Below, in pieces: positions 26,535 through 34,885 of a stretch of DNA of 64,000 bases. Position 1 is the first letter of the stretch. Every line of letters begins with the position of its first letter. The notes below the pieces were generated by a model, which was given only the letters and a program-made list of their open reading frames with translations, did no database searches and was not told the DNA's origin. The DNA is from Phytopseudomonas flavescens (GTDB lineage Bacteria; Pseudomonadota; Gammaproteobacteria; Pseudomonadales; Pseudomonadaceae), in assembly GCF_900100535.1 (NCBI RefSeq), contig NZ_FNDG01000003.1:310001-374000 (forward strand). Reading direction: 5' to 3'. The translations under genes were made by a program, and so were the position numbers.

Positions 26535-28607
26535 ATGCAGCGCCCTCGATCCGCCTCCAGGCGCCAGCGCGGCGCTTTCAGCATGCTCGCCGCCGCGACC
26601 CTGGTCATGACCATCCTGTTTTTCGCCCTGGTGGTGGACAGCGGCCGCCTGTATCTGGAACAGCGCAACCTGCAGAAGCTCGCCGACACCGCAGCGCTGG
26701 AGTCCATCTCCAGGCTCGAAGGCGGAAACTGTGCGCTGGACACGGCCAAGGCACAGCTCTATGCCCAGGATAACGCCGCCTCGTACGGCTTCCCCGGCAG
26801 CGCCCAGCAGTCACTGAGCGCATCCTGCGCCAGCCTGTCGATCATCGACGGCCTGCGGGTGCCGACGATCGATGTCAGTGGCAGAGCCGTGAGGGTCGTC
26901 ACCAGCAGCCAGGTACCTTCCAGCATCATCGTGCGTACCGGTGGCCTGTTCGGCCTTCCCGGCAACGCTACCGTACGCCTGCAGGCCGTGGCCGTAGCGG
27001 AGAAAGACAGTGATCCGCTGGCGGTATTCAGCGTCGGTGCGCAACTGCTCGACCTGAATGCCAGCGGGCTGCTGCCAAGGCTGCTGAAAGCTGCCGGGGT
27101 GAACGTGAACAACCTGACCCTGCTCGACTCCGAGGGCCTGGCGAATGCCCAGGTCACACCCGCCGGCCTGCTTCAGGCACTCGGGGTGAACGTGGGTATA
27201 AACCAGCTCAAGGTGCTCACCCCGCAAGGGCTGGCTAGCCTGGTGGACACCCAGATCGGCGCGGTCGGCATCCAGCGGCTGATCCACGTATCGGCCACGC
27301 TGGTCAGCCAGGATCAGGCGCTGGCCACTGAAGTCAGCGCCCTCGGTGACACGCTCGCCAACTCGCAACTGAACAACGCCACGCTGAACCTGCTCGCGAG
27401 CGACGGACGTCCCGGCCTGCTCAGACTCGTCACCGGTTCGGACCAAGCCCTCGGATCGGCACTGGATGCCAAGCTCGCGCTCGGCGACATCCTGGCTACA
27501 GGACTGATGGCCGCCGTCCAGGGACGGGGCCTGCTGCTGGAGCAGCTGAATCTTCTCGGGCTGGTGAAGATACGGCTTGGCGTCGTGGAGCCGCCGTCCA
27601 TCGGTATCGGCCCGGTGGGGACGACGGCCTTCAACGGGCAAACTCGCCTGTACGTCGATATCGACAGTGCTGGCATGCCTCTGGCCAATTCGCTGCTCAC
27701 CACCTTGGCTACCTCGATCAAGCTGCCGATCATCGTCGACCTGGTGAGCGCCAAGGGCGAGCTGACTGAGATCAACTGCTCGCTGACAAAGCCGGAAGCG
27801 ACCATCGAGGTCGAATCCACCATCGGCAATATCTGTATCGGTACGATGCCCGGTAATACGCTGTGGTCGACCCGCAACAGTTGCACCGAATCGGCCCTGC
27901 AAGACGCCACCATCCTGAAACTGCTCAATATCGATCTGATCAAGGGCAAGGCCGCCGTACCACTGGTTGGAACCGGTACCAACCCTGTGCGGGACGAAGT
28001 GACGCTGGCCGTGGACGAGTCCGAGATAACCACAGTCAACCAGTTGAAGATTGGCGACTCCATCGCGAACCTGCTGACCCAGGTGACCCGCCTGATAAGA
28101 CTTGGCACCCCGAAGGGGTCGGACGGCTACCCGGGCTTTACCTCGACCCAGGCAGCCCAGGTCGCGGACAAATACCTGTCCACCTACAGCAGCAAGGAAG
28201 CCATTCGAGCGGCCCTGAAAGCGGACGGGCTGACCTGGCCCAGGCCCGTGGCCCTGGTGCTGGATACGACGATGCCCGATGAGTGGTACAGCAAACTGCC
28301 CCTCATCAACTGCTCTACCAACAAGACGCGTTGTCGCGATGAGCTGATCACGTCATTGCAGACGAAGCCTCAGGGCGGTGCGCTGAGCAGTGTTCTCGCC
28401 GGCGTGGCCAATGCGCTTGGCTTGGGCGGCAACTCTCAGCCCTTGCTGCTGACCATCCTGGGCCCCGTGCTGGATATCATCAAGCCGCTGCTCAACACCG
28501 TGGGCAGCGAGGTCAGCAAGCTGCTCAGCGGCCTTGGCCTGGACGTCGGCAAGAGCGAAATAAAAGTCCACAGCATCAGCTGCGGTATCCCCTATCTGGT
28601 TCACTGA
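26535..28607 (+). CDS. tadG: TadG-family pilus-associated protein
   Basis: A 690-residue exported protein. The N-terminus RRQRGAFSMLAAATLVMTILFFALVVDSGRL is the TadG/Flp-related leader and membrane helix (Putative Flp pilus-assembly TadE/G-like), followed by EQRNLQKLADTAALESISRLEG, the usual start of the periplasmic domain. Residues about 150-690 form a long DUF2134-like region rich in Leu, Asn and Gly, containing several Cys. P. aeruginosa TadG lies next to tadD; here it lies 22 kb from tadD with two TadE-like genes. The ATG at 26535 follows the tadE stop by 2 bp. Confidence 0.85.
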   Translation: MQRPRSASRRQRGAFSMLAAATLVMTILFFALVVDSGRLYLEQRNLQKLADTAALESISRLEGGNCALDTAKAQLYAQDNAASYGFPGSAQQSLSASCASLSIIDGLRVPTIDVSGRAVRVVTSSQVPSSIIVRTGGLFGLPGNATVRLQAVAVAEKDSDPLAVFSVGAQLLDLNASGLLPRLLKAAGVNVNNLTLLDSEGLANAQVTPAGLLQALGVNVGINQLKVLTPQGLASLVDTQIGAVGIQRLIHVSATLVSQDQALATEVSALGDTLANSQLNNATLNLLASDGRPGLLRLVTGSDQALGSALDAKLALGDILATGLMAAVQGRGLLLEQLNLLGLVKIRLGVVEPPSIGIGPVGTTAFNGQTRLYVDIDSAGMPLANSLLTTLATSIKLPIIVDLVSAKGELTEINCSLTKPEATIEVESTIGNICIGTMPGNTLWSTRNSCTESALQDATILKLLNIDLIKGKAAVPLVGTGTNPVRDEVTLAVDESEITTVNQLKIGDSIANLLTQVTRLIRLGTPKGSDGYPGFTSTQAAQVADKYLSTYSSKEAIRAALKADGLTWPRPVALVLDTTMPDEWYSKLPLINCSTNKTRCRDELITSLQTKPQGGALSSVLAGVANALGLGGNSQPLLLTILGPVLDIIKPLLNTVGSEVSKLLSGLGLDVGKSEIKVHSISCGIPYLVH

Positions 28608-28615
28608 GGTGTGAC

Positions 28616-29164
28616 GTGGAACGCTGCGCAAGGAAATCACAGCGAGGCGCCGTGGCCATCGAGTTCGCCATGCTGTTCGGCGTGTTCTTCGTGGTGGTCT
28701 ACGGGATCATCGCCTACAGCATTCCGCTGCTGCTGTTGCTGACCTTCAAGCAGGTCAGCGCCGATGCCGCCCGCGCTACCCTGCAGGTCGACCCCGGCAA
28801 CCCCGCGTACACGCAATTGCTCAGCAGGGAAATCACCCGCGTGGTCGAGCGCAGCTGGCTGCCGGACAGCTGGCTGGGCGGCGACTGCCCACCACCGGAG
28901 CAGGATGCCGCCGGCTTCAGCTGGACCAGCCTGCCCGGCCAGAATGGCCATCATTCCTACGGCCATGTCGCCGTCGACACCCGCGACCCCAACACCCCGC
29001 GCTATGTGCTGCACGTCTGCCTGCAGCGCTTCTACAACAGCGAGGGGGCCAAGGACAAACGGGCCATCGTGCCGACCCTGAGGCTGCTCGGCATCAGCAT
29101 CCCGAGCCTCCCGGTGGAAGGCGGCAATGTGGTCATACGGGGTGCCACCACGGTGACCCTGTAA
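28616..29164 (+). CDS. TadE-like pseudopilin, second copy
   Basis: A 182-residue pseudopilin-like protein. The leader KSQRGAVAIEFAMLFGVFFVVVYGII has the same RGAVA(I/V)EF signature as the product of 26065-26532, and both continue with YSIPxLL, a W-L-P motif (RSWLPDSW versus NSWLPQAW), a late Cys (HVCLQRF versus SVCVRHG) and a PxLRLLG/PALSIFGW segment, so the two are tandem paralogues flanking tadG. It probably acts with TadG in Flp pilus assembly. The start is GTG at 28616, 8 bp after the tadG stop, with GAGGTG upstream. Confidence 0.8.
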   Translation: MERCARKSQRGAVAIEFAMLFGVFFVVVYGIIAYSIPLLLLLTFKQVSADAARATLQVDPGNPAYTQLLSREITRVVERSWLPDSWLGGDCPPPEQDAAGFSWTSLPGQNGHHSYGHVAVDTRDPNTPRYVLHVCLQRFYNSEGAKDKRAIVPTLRLLGISIPSLPVEGGNVVIRGATTVTL

Positions 29165-29172
29165 GCTGCCCC

Positions 29173-31065
29173 TCAGGCGCCGATGACGCCGCCATCGTCG
29201 CGGCTGATGACCATCACCGAGGAGCGTGGATGGACACCGGCGCGATGATCCGGGAAGGTCGACCCCCCCTCTTCACCCGGATGCTGAATGCCCACGAACA
29301 GGGTTGTGTAGTCCGGCGAAAAGGCCAGCCCGGTCACCTCGCACCCCACCGGCCCGACCATGAAACGGCGGATCTCCCCCGTTTCGGGGTCGGCGCAGAG
29401 CATCTGGTTGTTGCCCATGCCGGCGTAGTCGCCCTTGTCGCTGTACTTGCCGTCTGTCTGGATCCACAGGCGGCCGCCGCCATCGAAGCCGACACCATCC
29501 GGGCTGTTGAACATGTTGTGGGCATTGATCGCGTGGCTGCCGGCCTGAGGTGTACCGGCATGAACCACCGGGTTGCCGGCGACCACGAACAGGTCCCATT
29601 CGAAATCCTCCGCAGCCGCGTCATCACCCCCTTCGCGCCAGCGCAGGATCTGCCCGTAAAGGTTGTTGGCACGTGGGTTCGGCCCGCCCACTGGCTGACC
29701 TTCCTCACCCCGCTTGCTGTTGTTGGTGAGGGTGCAGTAGACCTGACCGTCCTGCGGGCTGACGGTGATCCACTCGGGGCGATCCATCCGCGTGGCGCCG
29801 ACCTGAGAGCCCGCCTGACGCGCCCGAATCACCACGTCGCCCTGGCTGGCGAAGCCGTTCTCGGCAATGAGACCGTTCTTGCCGGCCGTCAGCTCGATCC
29901 AGCGGCCACGCCCCTTGGGATGATCGGTATTGCCGTCACCTTCGTCGAAACGTGCCACATACAGCGTGCCATGGTCGAGCAGATGACGATTGGCCTTGGC
30001 ATCACCGCGATCGAGGCGGTCACGGGTGATGAACTTGTAGATGAACTCGCCCCGTTCGTCATCGCCCATGTAGACCACCACACGGCCATCGCGGGTCGTG
30101 GCCAGGGCAGCGTTCTCGTGCTTGAAACGTCCGAGGGCGGTACGTTTGATCGGCTTGGACTGGGGGTCGAACGGATCGATTTCGACGATCCAGCCGTGGC
30201 GATTCAGTTCGTTGGGCGTCTTCGCCAGATCGAAACGCGGATCGAAGCGGTGCCACTCGTTTTCCGCGCTGGCATGCAGCACGCTGAAGCGCTTCTGATC
30301 GGCGCTGAACGGCAGGCTGGCATCGCTGCTGCCGAAGCAGTCGCTGAAGTTCTCTTCACAGGTCAGGTAGGTGCCCCAGGGGGTCTGGCCGCTGGAGCAG
30401 TTCTGGAAGGTGCCGAGCACCTCGATGCCAGCCGGGTCGGCGGCCGTCTTGAGCAACTCGTGGCCACGTGCCGGGCCGCTGACGTCCATTGGCAGGTTGC
30501 CATGTACACGGCGGTTATAGGGCGAGCCCTGTACGAACGCCCAGCCACTGGCGCCACGGCGCACTTCGATCACCGTCACGCCCTCGGCATTCTGCGCTTT
30601 GCGCACGTCTTCGGCGGATTTCGGCAAACCACCGTGAGCCAACAGATAGCGGTAATTGACGTATTCGTTATTGATGGCCATCAGCGCACGATCCGCGTCA
30701 CCCGGCCAGGGGAAGAAACTCATGCCATCGGTGTTGTCACCGAACTGCTGCAGCTGTTCGGCGGCCGTGTTGCTGCCGTCGCCCTTGAACGCAGGCCCAC
30801 CGGCATGCAGCGGCTGGCCCCAGCTGATCAAGGTGCTGAACGAATAGCCGGGCGGCAGGGTGATGGTATCGGCCGTTGCAGCAGCGATGTTGGCGAAGCC
30901 AAGCAGTGGACTGCCAACAGCCGCACTGATCGAATCGGCCAATACGCTGCGCCCCAGCAGGCCACCGCCGAGAAACAGTGCCGCACCGGTCAGCGCACCG
31001 GCGCCGATGAAGCGACGGCGGGAAAGGGTCAGGCGTTCAAGGTCAGTCAATTGATCGTCATGCAT
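29173..31065 (-). CDS. PhoX-family alkaline phosphatase, Tat-exported (DUF839)
   Basis: A 630-residue phosphatase of the PhoX/DUF839 family. The N-terminus carries a twin-arginine signal (LSRRRFIGAGALTGAALFLGG), so it is exported folded. Family motifs include GGLPKSAEDVRKAQNAEGV, NCSSGQTPWGTYLTCEENF near residue 215, HGWIVEIDPFDP, DERGEFIYKF and RADNLYGQILRW-like segments; PhoX enzymes use Ca and Fe ions to release phosphate from esters. The ATG at 31065 has AGGAG 7 bp upstream and is preferred over the adjoining GTG. A Pho-box-like sequence lies 50 bp upstream, consistent with phosphate starvation control. Confidence 0.88.
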   Translation of the reverse strand: MHDDQLTDLERLTLSRRRFIGAGALTGAALFLGGGLLGRSVLADSISAAVGSPLLGFANIAAATADTITLPPGYSFSTLISWGQPLHAGGPAFKGDGSNTAAEQLQQFGDNTDGMSFFPWPGDADRALMAINNEYVNYRYLLAHGGLPKSAEDVRKAQNAEGVTVIEVRRGASGWAFVQGSPYNRRVHGNLPMDVSGPARGHELLKTAADPAGIEVLGTFQNCSSGQTPWGTYLTCEENFSDCFGSSDASLPFSADQKRFSVLHASAENEWHRFDPRFDLAKTPNELNRHGWIVEIDPFDPQSKPIKRTALGRFKHENAALATTRDGRVVVYMGDDERGEFIYKFITRDRLDRGDAKANRHLLDHGTLYVARFDEGDGNTDHPKGRGRWIELTAGKNGLIAENGFASQGDVVIRARQAGSQVGATRMDRPEWITVSPQDGQVYCTLTNNSKRGEEGQPVGGPNPRANNLYGQILRWREGGDDAAAEDFEWDLFVVAGNPVVHAGTPQAGSHAINAHNMFNSPDGVGFDGGGRLWIQTDGKYSDKGDYAGMGNNQMLCADPETGEIRRFMVGPVGCEVTGLAFSPDYTTLFVGIQHPGEEGGSTFPDHRAGVHPRSSVMVISRDDGGVIGA

Positions 31066-31114
31066 CACGGCGCTCCTGCTTTCTTCTGATGCGCAGGGAC
31101 GCTATGTCACTGAC

Positions 31115-31132
31115 ATGACGTTTGGATGACAG
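31115..31132 (-). promoter_or_regulatory. Putative Pho box upstream of the phoX-type gene
   Basis: Read on the minus strand this is CTGTCATCCAAACGTCAT: one perfect CTGTCAT half, a 4-bp spacer, and a second half ACGTCAT matching 5 of 7. It lies 50 bp upstream of the phosphatase start, the right place and strand for PhoB activation. The match to PhoB sites is from general knowledge of the Pho box; no scoring was done. Confidence 0.65.
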
Positions 31133-31164
31133 TTGATTGCAGCGCGTGTCAGGCCGCAGCGAAG

Positions 31165-31340
31165 TTATCGACAGGCAGAGCGATGTTCACAAATACGGTT
31201 ATCTAACCTGTGGATAACCTGGTTACTCTCTGCCGCAGGCCATACGGCACAGGCTATCCAGAAAAGTGTACAGAATATGACCAGCAATCATGCTTTATTC
31301 ACAGGTACTCTGGATAAAATTCGTGAGTACCTGTGGATAA
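31165..31340. other. DnaA-box cluster upstream of the phoX-type gene
   Basis: The 362-bp gap between the phosphatase and esterase genes holds no ORF of note but has a cluster of 9-mers matching TTWTNCACA. Perfect matches are TGTGGATAA at 31209-31217, TTATTCACA at 31295-31303 and TGTGGATAA at 31332-31340. Single-mismatch matches are TTATCGACA at 31165-31173 and TCTGGATAA at 31309-31317. AGGTACTC (31303-31310) and GAGTACCT (31325-31332) form an 8-bp inverted repeat joining the last boxes. Possible roles are DnaA titration or DnaA-dependent regulation. Confidence 0.55.
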
Positions 31341-31427
31341 ACACTCAAGTGCCTTGTATTTCGGGCTCTGCAGGATTCAGGATACTTTTTGACCACTCCG
31401 CTGACAGCGCGAACCCCATGCTCCGGA

Positions 31428-32264
31428 TCAGAAACGTCGCGTGCCGCTCAGCTCATCCAGTACCCGGGAGGTCACCCTGAAAACCACTGATGTATGGTCC
31501 TCGCCTGCTTCTATCTGGAAATCACTGCGCAGCCCGTACTGCGACAGATCTTCCAGGCGCAGCTGCAGAGCACGGGCATCCTGAATTCCCTGGGGTGCCT
31601 CGCGATCGCCTATCAACAGCGTGAGGCTGCTGTGGATAAGATCCAGTTGACCTGCATGGGCGCGTTTGAAGAATGCCCGTTCATGCTCCAGCAGGTAGCG
31701 ATCACGCCACCACAGGCTCGGGCTGATAGCCACCACGTGCTGGAACAGCGCGGGGCGAGTGAACAGCGTATAGATGGCGAACATTCCACCAAAGGAATGG
31801 CCGACCAGGCTGCGCTGGTCCTGATCGACCTTGAAGCGCTCGGAGACCCGGGGCATCAGGCGCTTCTCGATGAAATCGAGGAACAGATCCTGCCCGCCCT
31901 GGGGCGGCACATTGCGCTCGGGCGGTTGTGGAGGCGACAGGTCGAACGCGCGGCGCTCGAAGTCCAGCGGCGTGTCGCTCGGATAACCGATGGCCACCAG
32001 GATCGACCCGCGCAGCCGCTCCTGAGCACGCTTGGCAGCGTGGAAGGCCGGGAAGTAGGCATTGCCATCGAGCAGGTAAATCACCGAATAGCCGCCGGTG
32101 TAAGGCACGTCGCCCTCCGGCAGGCTGATCATGATGCGGTACTCGCGCCCTTCGGCGCTCTTCATCATCCATTGCTCGGTACCGTCCAGCACCACCGGCT
32201 CGGCCTGGGCGACCGCCAGGCTGCCCAGCAGCAGCGCGCTCAGCAACCCACGCCACATGCTCAT
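31428..32264 (-). CDS. Periplasmic alpha/beta-hydrolase esterase, probably siderophore esterase (IroE/PfeE-like)
   Basis: About 278 residues with a signal peptide (LLSALLLGSLAVAQA). It belongs to the putative esterase family PF00756: YSVIYLLDGNAYFPAF near residue 60, nucleophile elbow VGHSFGGMFA near 150, and a late His in GEDHTSVV. Such periplasmic esterases (IroE, PfeE) cleave ferric triscatecholate siderophores after import. The gene follows the TonB receptor with stop and start regions overlapping, so the two are co-expressed, which supports a role in iron release. The ATG at 32264 was chosen; an in-frame GTG at 32273 overlaps the receptor stop. Confidence 0.82.
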   Translation of the reverse strand: MSMWRGLLSALLLGSLAVAQAEPVVLDGTEQWMMKSAEGREYRIMISLPEGDVPYTGGYSVIYLLDGNAYFPAFHAAKRAQERLRGSILVAIGYPSDTPLDFERRAFDLSPPQPPERNVPPQGGQDLFLDFIEKRLMPRVSERFKVDQDQRSLVGHSFGGMFAIYTLFTRPALFQHVVAISPSLWWRDRYLLEHERAFFKRAHAGQLDLIHSSLTLLIGDREAPQGIQDARALQLRLEDLSQYGLRSDFQIEAGEDHTSVVFRVTSRVLDELSGTRRF

Positions 32265-32269
32265 GGCGA

Positions 32270-34657
32270 TCACCAGTTGTAACTCAGGCTGGTGACAACG
32301 CTGCGCGCTTCGCCGCGGTAGCAGTTGCTGTCCTGGCAGTTGATATAGCGCTTGTCCGTCAGGTTGCGGGCATTGAGGGCCAGGCGCACACCGTCCAGGC
32401 CACCACCGAAGTCATAATGCACGCCGGCATCGATCAGGGTGTAGCCCTCGTTCTTCAGGGTATTCTCGCCGTTGCCGTAGGTGCTGCCGGTATAACGCGC
32501 ACCACCCGATACGCCGAGCCCGAACGGCAGGCGGTAATCCAGCCACAGTGACGCCAGGTGGCGCGGTACGTTCTTCGGTGCCTTGCCCTGGTAGTCGCTG
32601 TCCTTGGTGACCTCGGCATCGTTGAAGCTGTAGCTGGCGGTCATCCGCAGGCTGTCGCTCAGGTCGGACACGGCCTCCAGTTCCAGGCCACGGGAAACCT
32701 GCTCGCCGGTCTGCACCTGGAAGTTGTCATTGTTCGGATCACGCGTGGTCACGTTGCTTTGGGTCAGGTGGTAGATAGAGGCGGTGAGCATCGTGGTGCT
32801 ACCGGGCGGTTGGTACTTGAGGCCGACTTCGTACTGTTCGCCCTCGCTTGGCTCGAACAGTTTGCCAGCGACGTCCGATCCACTCTGTGGCAGGAATGAC
32901 GTCGCATAGCTGGCGTAGGGTGCCAGCCCGTTATCGAGCAGATAGAGCGCGCCGACCGAGCCGGTGGTGGCTGAATTGGTGGTCTTGCTGTTGATGTCAC
33001 TGCCGAACTGGTCGCCATTGGAACGGGCATGTACCCAGTCGCGACGCAACCCGGCGGACAGGCGCCAGCGATCGAGCTCGATCTGATCCTGCAGATATGC
33101 ACCCGCACGGTGCTCCAGACCATCTCTGTCGACCAGCACGGTATCAGGACGGGAGATCGGCTGGTGATAGTCGGGGGCATCGAGGTCGAGCGATGGTGCG
33201 CTGCCAGTGGCATACAGCAACTCGGTATCGAGCCAGGCATAGTCCACGCCGCTGACCAGCGTGTGCTGCAGATTGCCAGTGGCGAAGCGACTGATCAGAC
33301 GGGTATCGGTGGACAGCGTGGCCATGTCCTCATAGCTGCCTGCGGTGCTGCGAGAGAGAATATTGTCGACGCTGACCACGCCGACATCCAGGTATTGATT
33401 GGTGGTGTCCAACTGACCGTAACGCAGATTCTGCTGCAGGCTGAAGGTATCGTCGAAGGCATGCTCGAACTCGTAGCCGACCGTCCACTTGCGCTGCTCG
33501 AGCTTGTCGAAGTACTCGTCGCCCTGCCAGATGTTGGTCAGGCGATCGCCATCCTGATAGAGCATCGGCGACGCCGCCGTCTGCCGTTCCTGGTACTGGG
33601 CCAGCAGCGTCAGGCTGGTATCCGGATCGATCTGCCAGCTCAGCGACGGCGCCAGCAGGCGCGTATTGTTGTCCATCTGCTCGATGGAATACTCGGCATC
33701 TCGATAGATACCCACCGTGCGGAACAGCACATCGCCCGCTTCATCCAGCTTGCCGCCGACATCGAACTGGCCCTGCCGGTGGTCGTAGCTGCCGGCCTGC
33801 ACCTCTACCTGGTTCTTCGCCAGCAGGCTTGGCCGCTTGCTTACCCGGTTGACCATGCCGCCGGGGCTGATCTGCCCATACAACACGGAGGCCGGCCCCT
33901 TGAGTACCTCGATGCGCTCCAGGCTGTAGGCCTCGATGGAAGGCAAGGCCAACCAGCCACTGCCAGCCTGGCGCAGGCCATCCAGAAAATCGGCGGACTG
34001 CGTGGTCTCGAAGCCACGCACGTTGATGGTGTCGAAACGCGGATCCAGGCCCGAACCGCCGACCCGCACACCCGCCGTATAGGCCACTGCATCCTCGACC
34101 CGGTTGACCTTGCGGTCGGCGATCTGCTCGGCAGTCACCACGCTGATGCTTTGCGCGGTTTCCAGGATCGGCTTGTCGCTCTTGGTGGCGCTGCTGGCAT
34201 TGCTGGCGAAGTAGCCGGGCAGTGGGGCGAAAGCGCTCTGCACGGAGCTCGCTTCGATGCTGGTGGCATCCAGTTGCAGACCTGCCTCTGCCCTGGCCGG
34301 TACCACCACGTAACCAGACGAGGTCTTCTGCGCAGCCAGGCCGCTGCCACTCAACAGTTCGGCCAGACCGTCCTCCAGCGAACCGCCGCCGGCCAGGCCT
34401 GGGCTGCTCAGGCCACGCACCGTATCCGGCGAGTAGGACAAGGTGATCCCGGCGCGCTCGGCGAAGGTGCTCAACGCCTGCTCCAGCGGCCCAGCCGCGA
34501 TGCTCGGGGCGACGGCTGCGGCGACTGGCTGGGCCGCCTGCACCGTCACGCTGGCCGCGCCACCCAGCAAGGCCAGCGCCAGGCAGATGGCACCTGGTAA
34601 TGTACGGGACTGAAGCTGAAACGGCAGGGGGCTGACAGCACGCATGACGGTATCCAT
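32270..34657 (-). CDS. TonB-dependent siderophore receptor with N-terminal signalling (STN) domain
   Basis: About 795 residues. A signal peptide (LPGAICLALALLGGAASVTVQA) is followed by an STN domain (about 55-130, AAGPLEQALSTFAERAGITLSYSP), which signals to a FecR-type anti-sigma factor. The plug domain (ETAQSISVVTAEQIADR; VRGFETTQSADFLDGL) and a 22-strand barrel end in SLSYNW with a terminal aromatic. ECF sigma and FecR genes lie immediately upstream, so the receptor is probably autoinduced by its ferric siderophore. The ligand is unknown; the linked esterase hints at a catecholate. The start is placed at the ATG at 34657, as the longer frame adds an unlikely N-terminus. Confidence 0.9.
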   Translation of the reverse strand: MDTVMRAVSPLPFQLQSRTLPGAICLALALLGGAASVTVQAAQPVAAAVAPSIAAGPLEQALSTFAERAGITLSYSPDTVRGLSSPGLAGGGSLEDGLAELLSGSGLAAQKTSSGYVVVPARAEAGLQLDATSIEASSVQSAFAPLPGYFASNASSATKSDKPILETAQSISVVTAEQIADRKVNRVEDAVAYTAGVRVGGSGLDPRFDTINVRGFETTQSADFLDGLRQAGSGWLALPSIEAYSLERIEVLKGPASVLYGQISPGGMVNRVSKRPSLLAKNQVEVQAGSYDHRQGQFDVGGKLDEAGDVLFRTVGIYRDAEYSIEQMDNNTRLLAPSLSWQIDPDTSLTLLAQYQERQTAASPMLYQDGDRLTNIWQGDEYFDKLEQRKWTVGYEFEHAFDDTFSLQQNLRYGQLDTTNQYLDVGVVSVDNILSRSTAGSYEDMATLSTDTRLISRFATGNLQHTLVSGVDYAWLDTELLYATGSAPSLDLDAPDYHQPISRPDTVLVDRDGLEHRAGAYLQDQIELDRWRLSAGLRRDWVHARSNGDQFGSDINSKTTNSATTGSVGALYLLDNGLAPYASYATSFLPQSGSDVAGKLFEPSEGEQYEVGLKYQPPGSTTMLTASIYHLTQSNVTTRDPNNDNFQVQTGEQVSRGLELEAVSDLSDSLRMTASYSFNDAEVTKDSDYQGKAPKNVPRHLASLWLDYRLPFGLGVSGGARYTGSTYGNGENTLKNEGYTLIDAGVHYDFGGGLDGVRLALNARNLTDKRYINCQDSNCYRGEARSVVTSLSYNW

Positions 34658-34753
34658 TGAGGGAGTGATTCCCTCTAACCGGACGAGTGAAAAAAGTCCG
34701 ACATTGGATTTAAAAATCGGGGCTTCATTGGCGGTTGTAAGGCGAAAGCAGCC

Positions 34754-34843
34754 GTAGGGTGGATCGGGGCGCGTAGCTGACGCTCTTTTCATCCACCATC
34801 GCGATCTCAGAGCGGTGGACGGATGAAGCGTCGTCCACCCTAC
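34754..34843. repeat. MITE/REP-like inverted repeat
   Basis: A 90-bp element with perfect 10-bp ends, GTAGGGTGGA (34754-34763) and TCCACCCTAC (34834-34843). An inner imperfect pair, TTCATCCACC and GGTGGACGGATGAA, nests within it. It fills most of the gap between fecR and the receptor gene. The GTAGGGTGGA end resembles widespread short Pseudomonas repeats. It may act as a transcript-stabilising or terminating hairpin between the two genes. Confidence 0.7.
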
Positions 34844-34885
34844 AAATGACTGCTATCGCCTTCAAACAGCCACTCGCGGTCGGCG

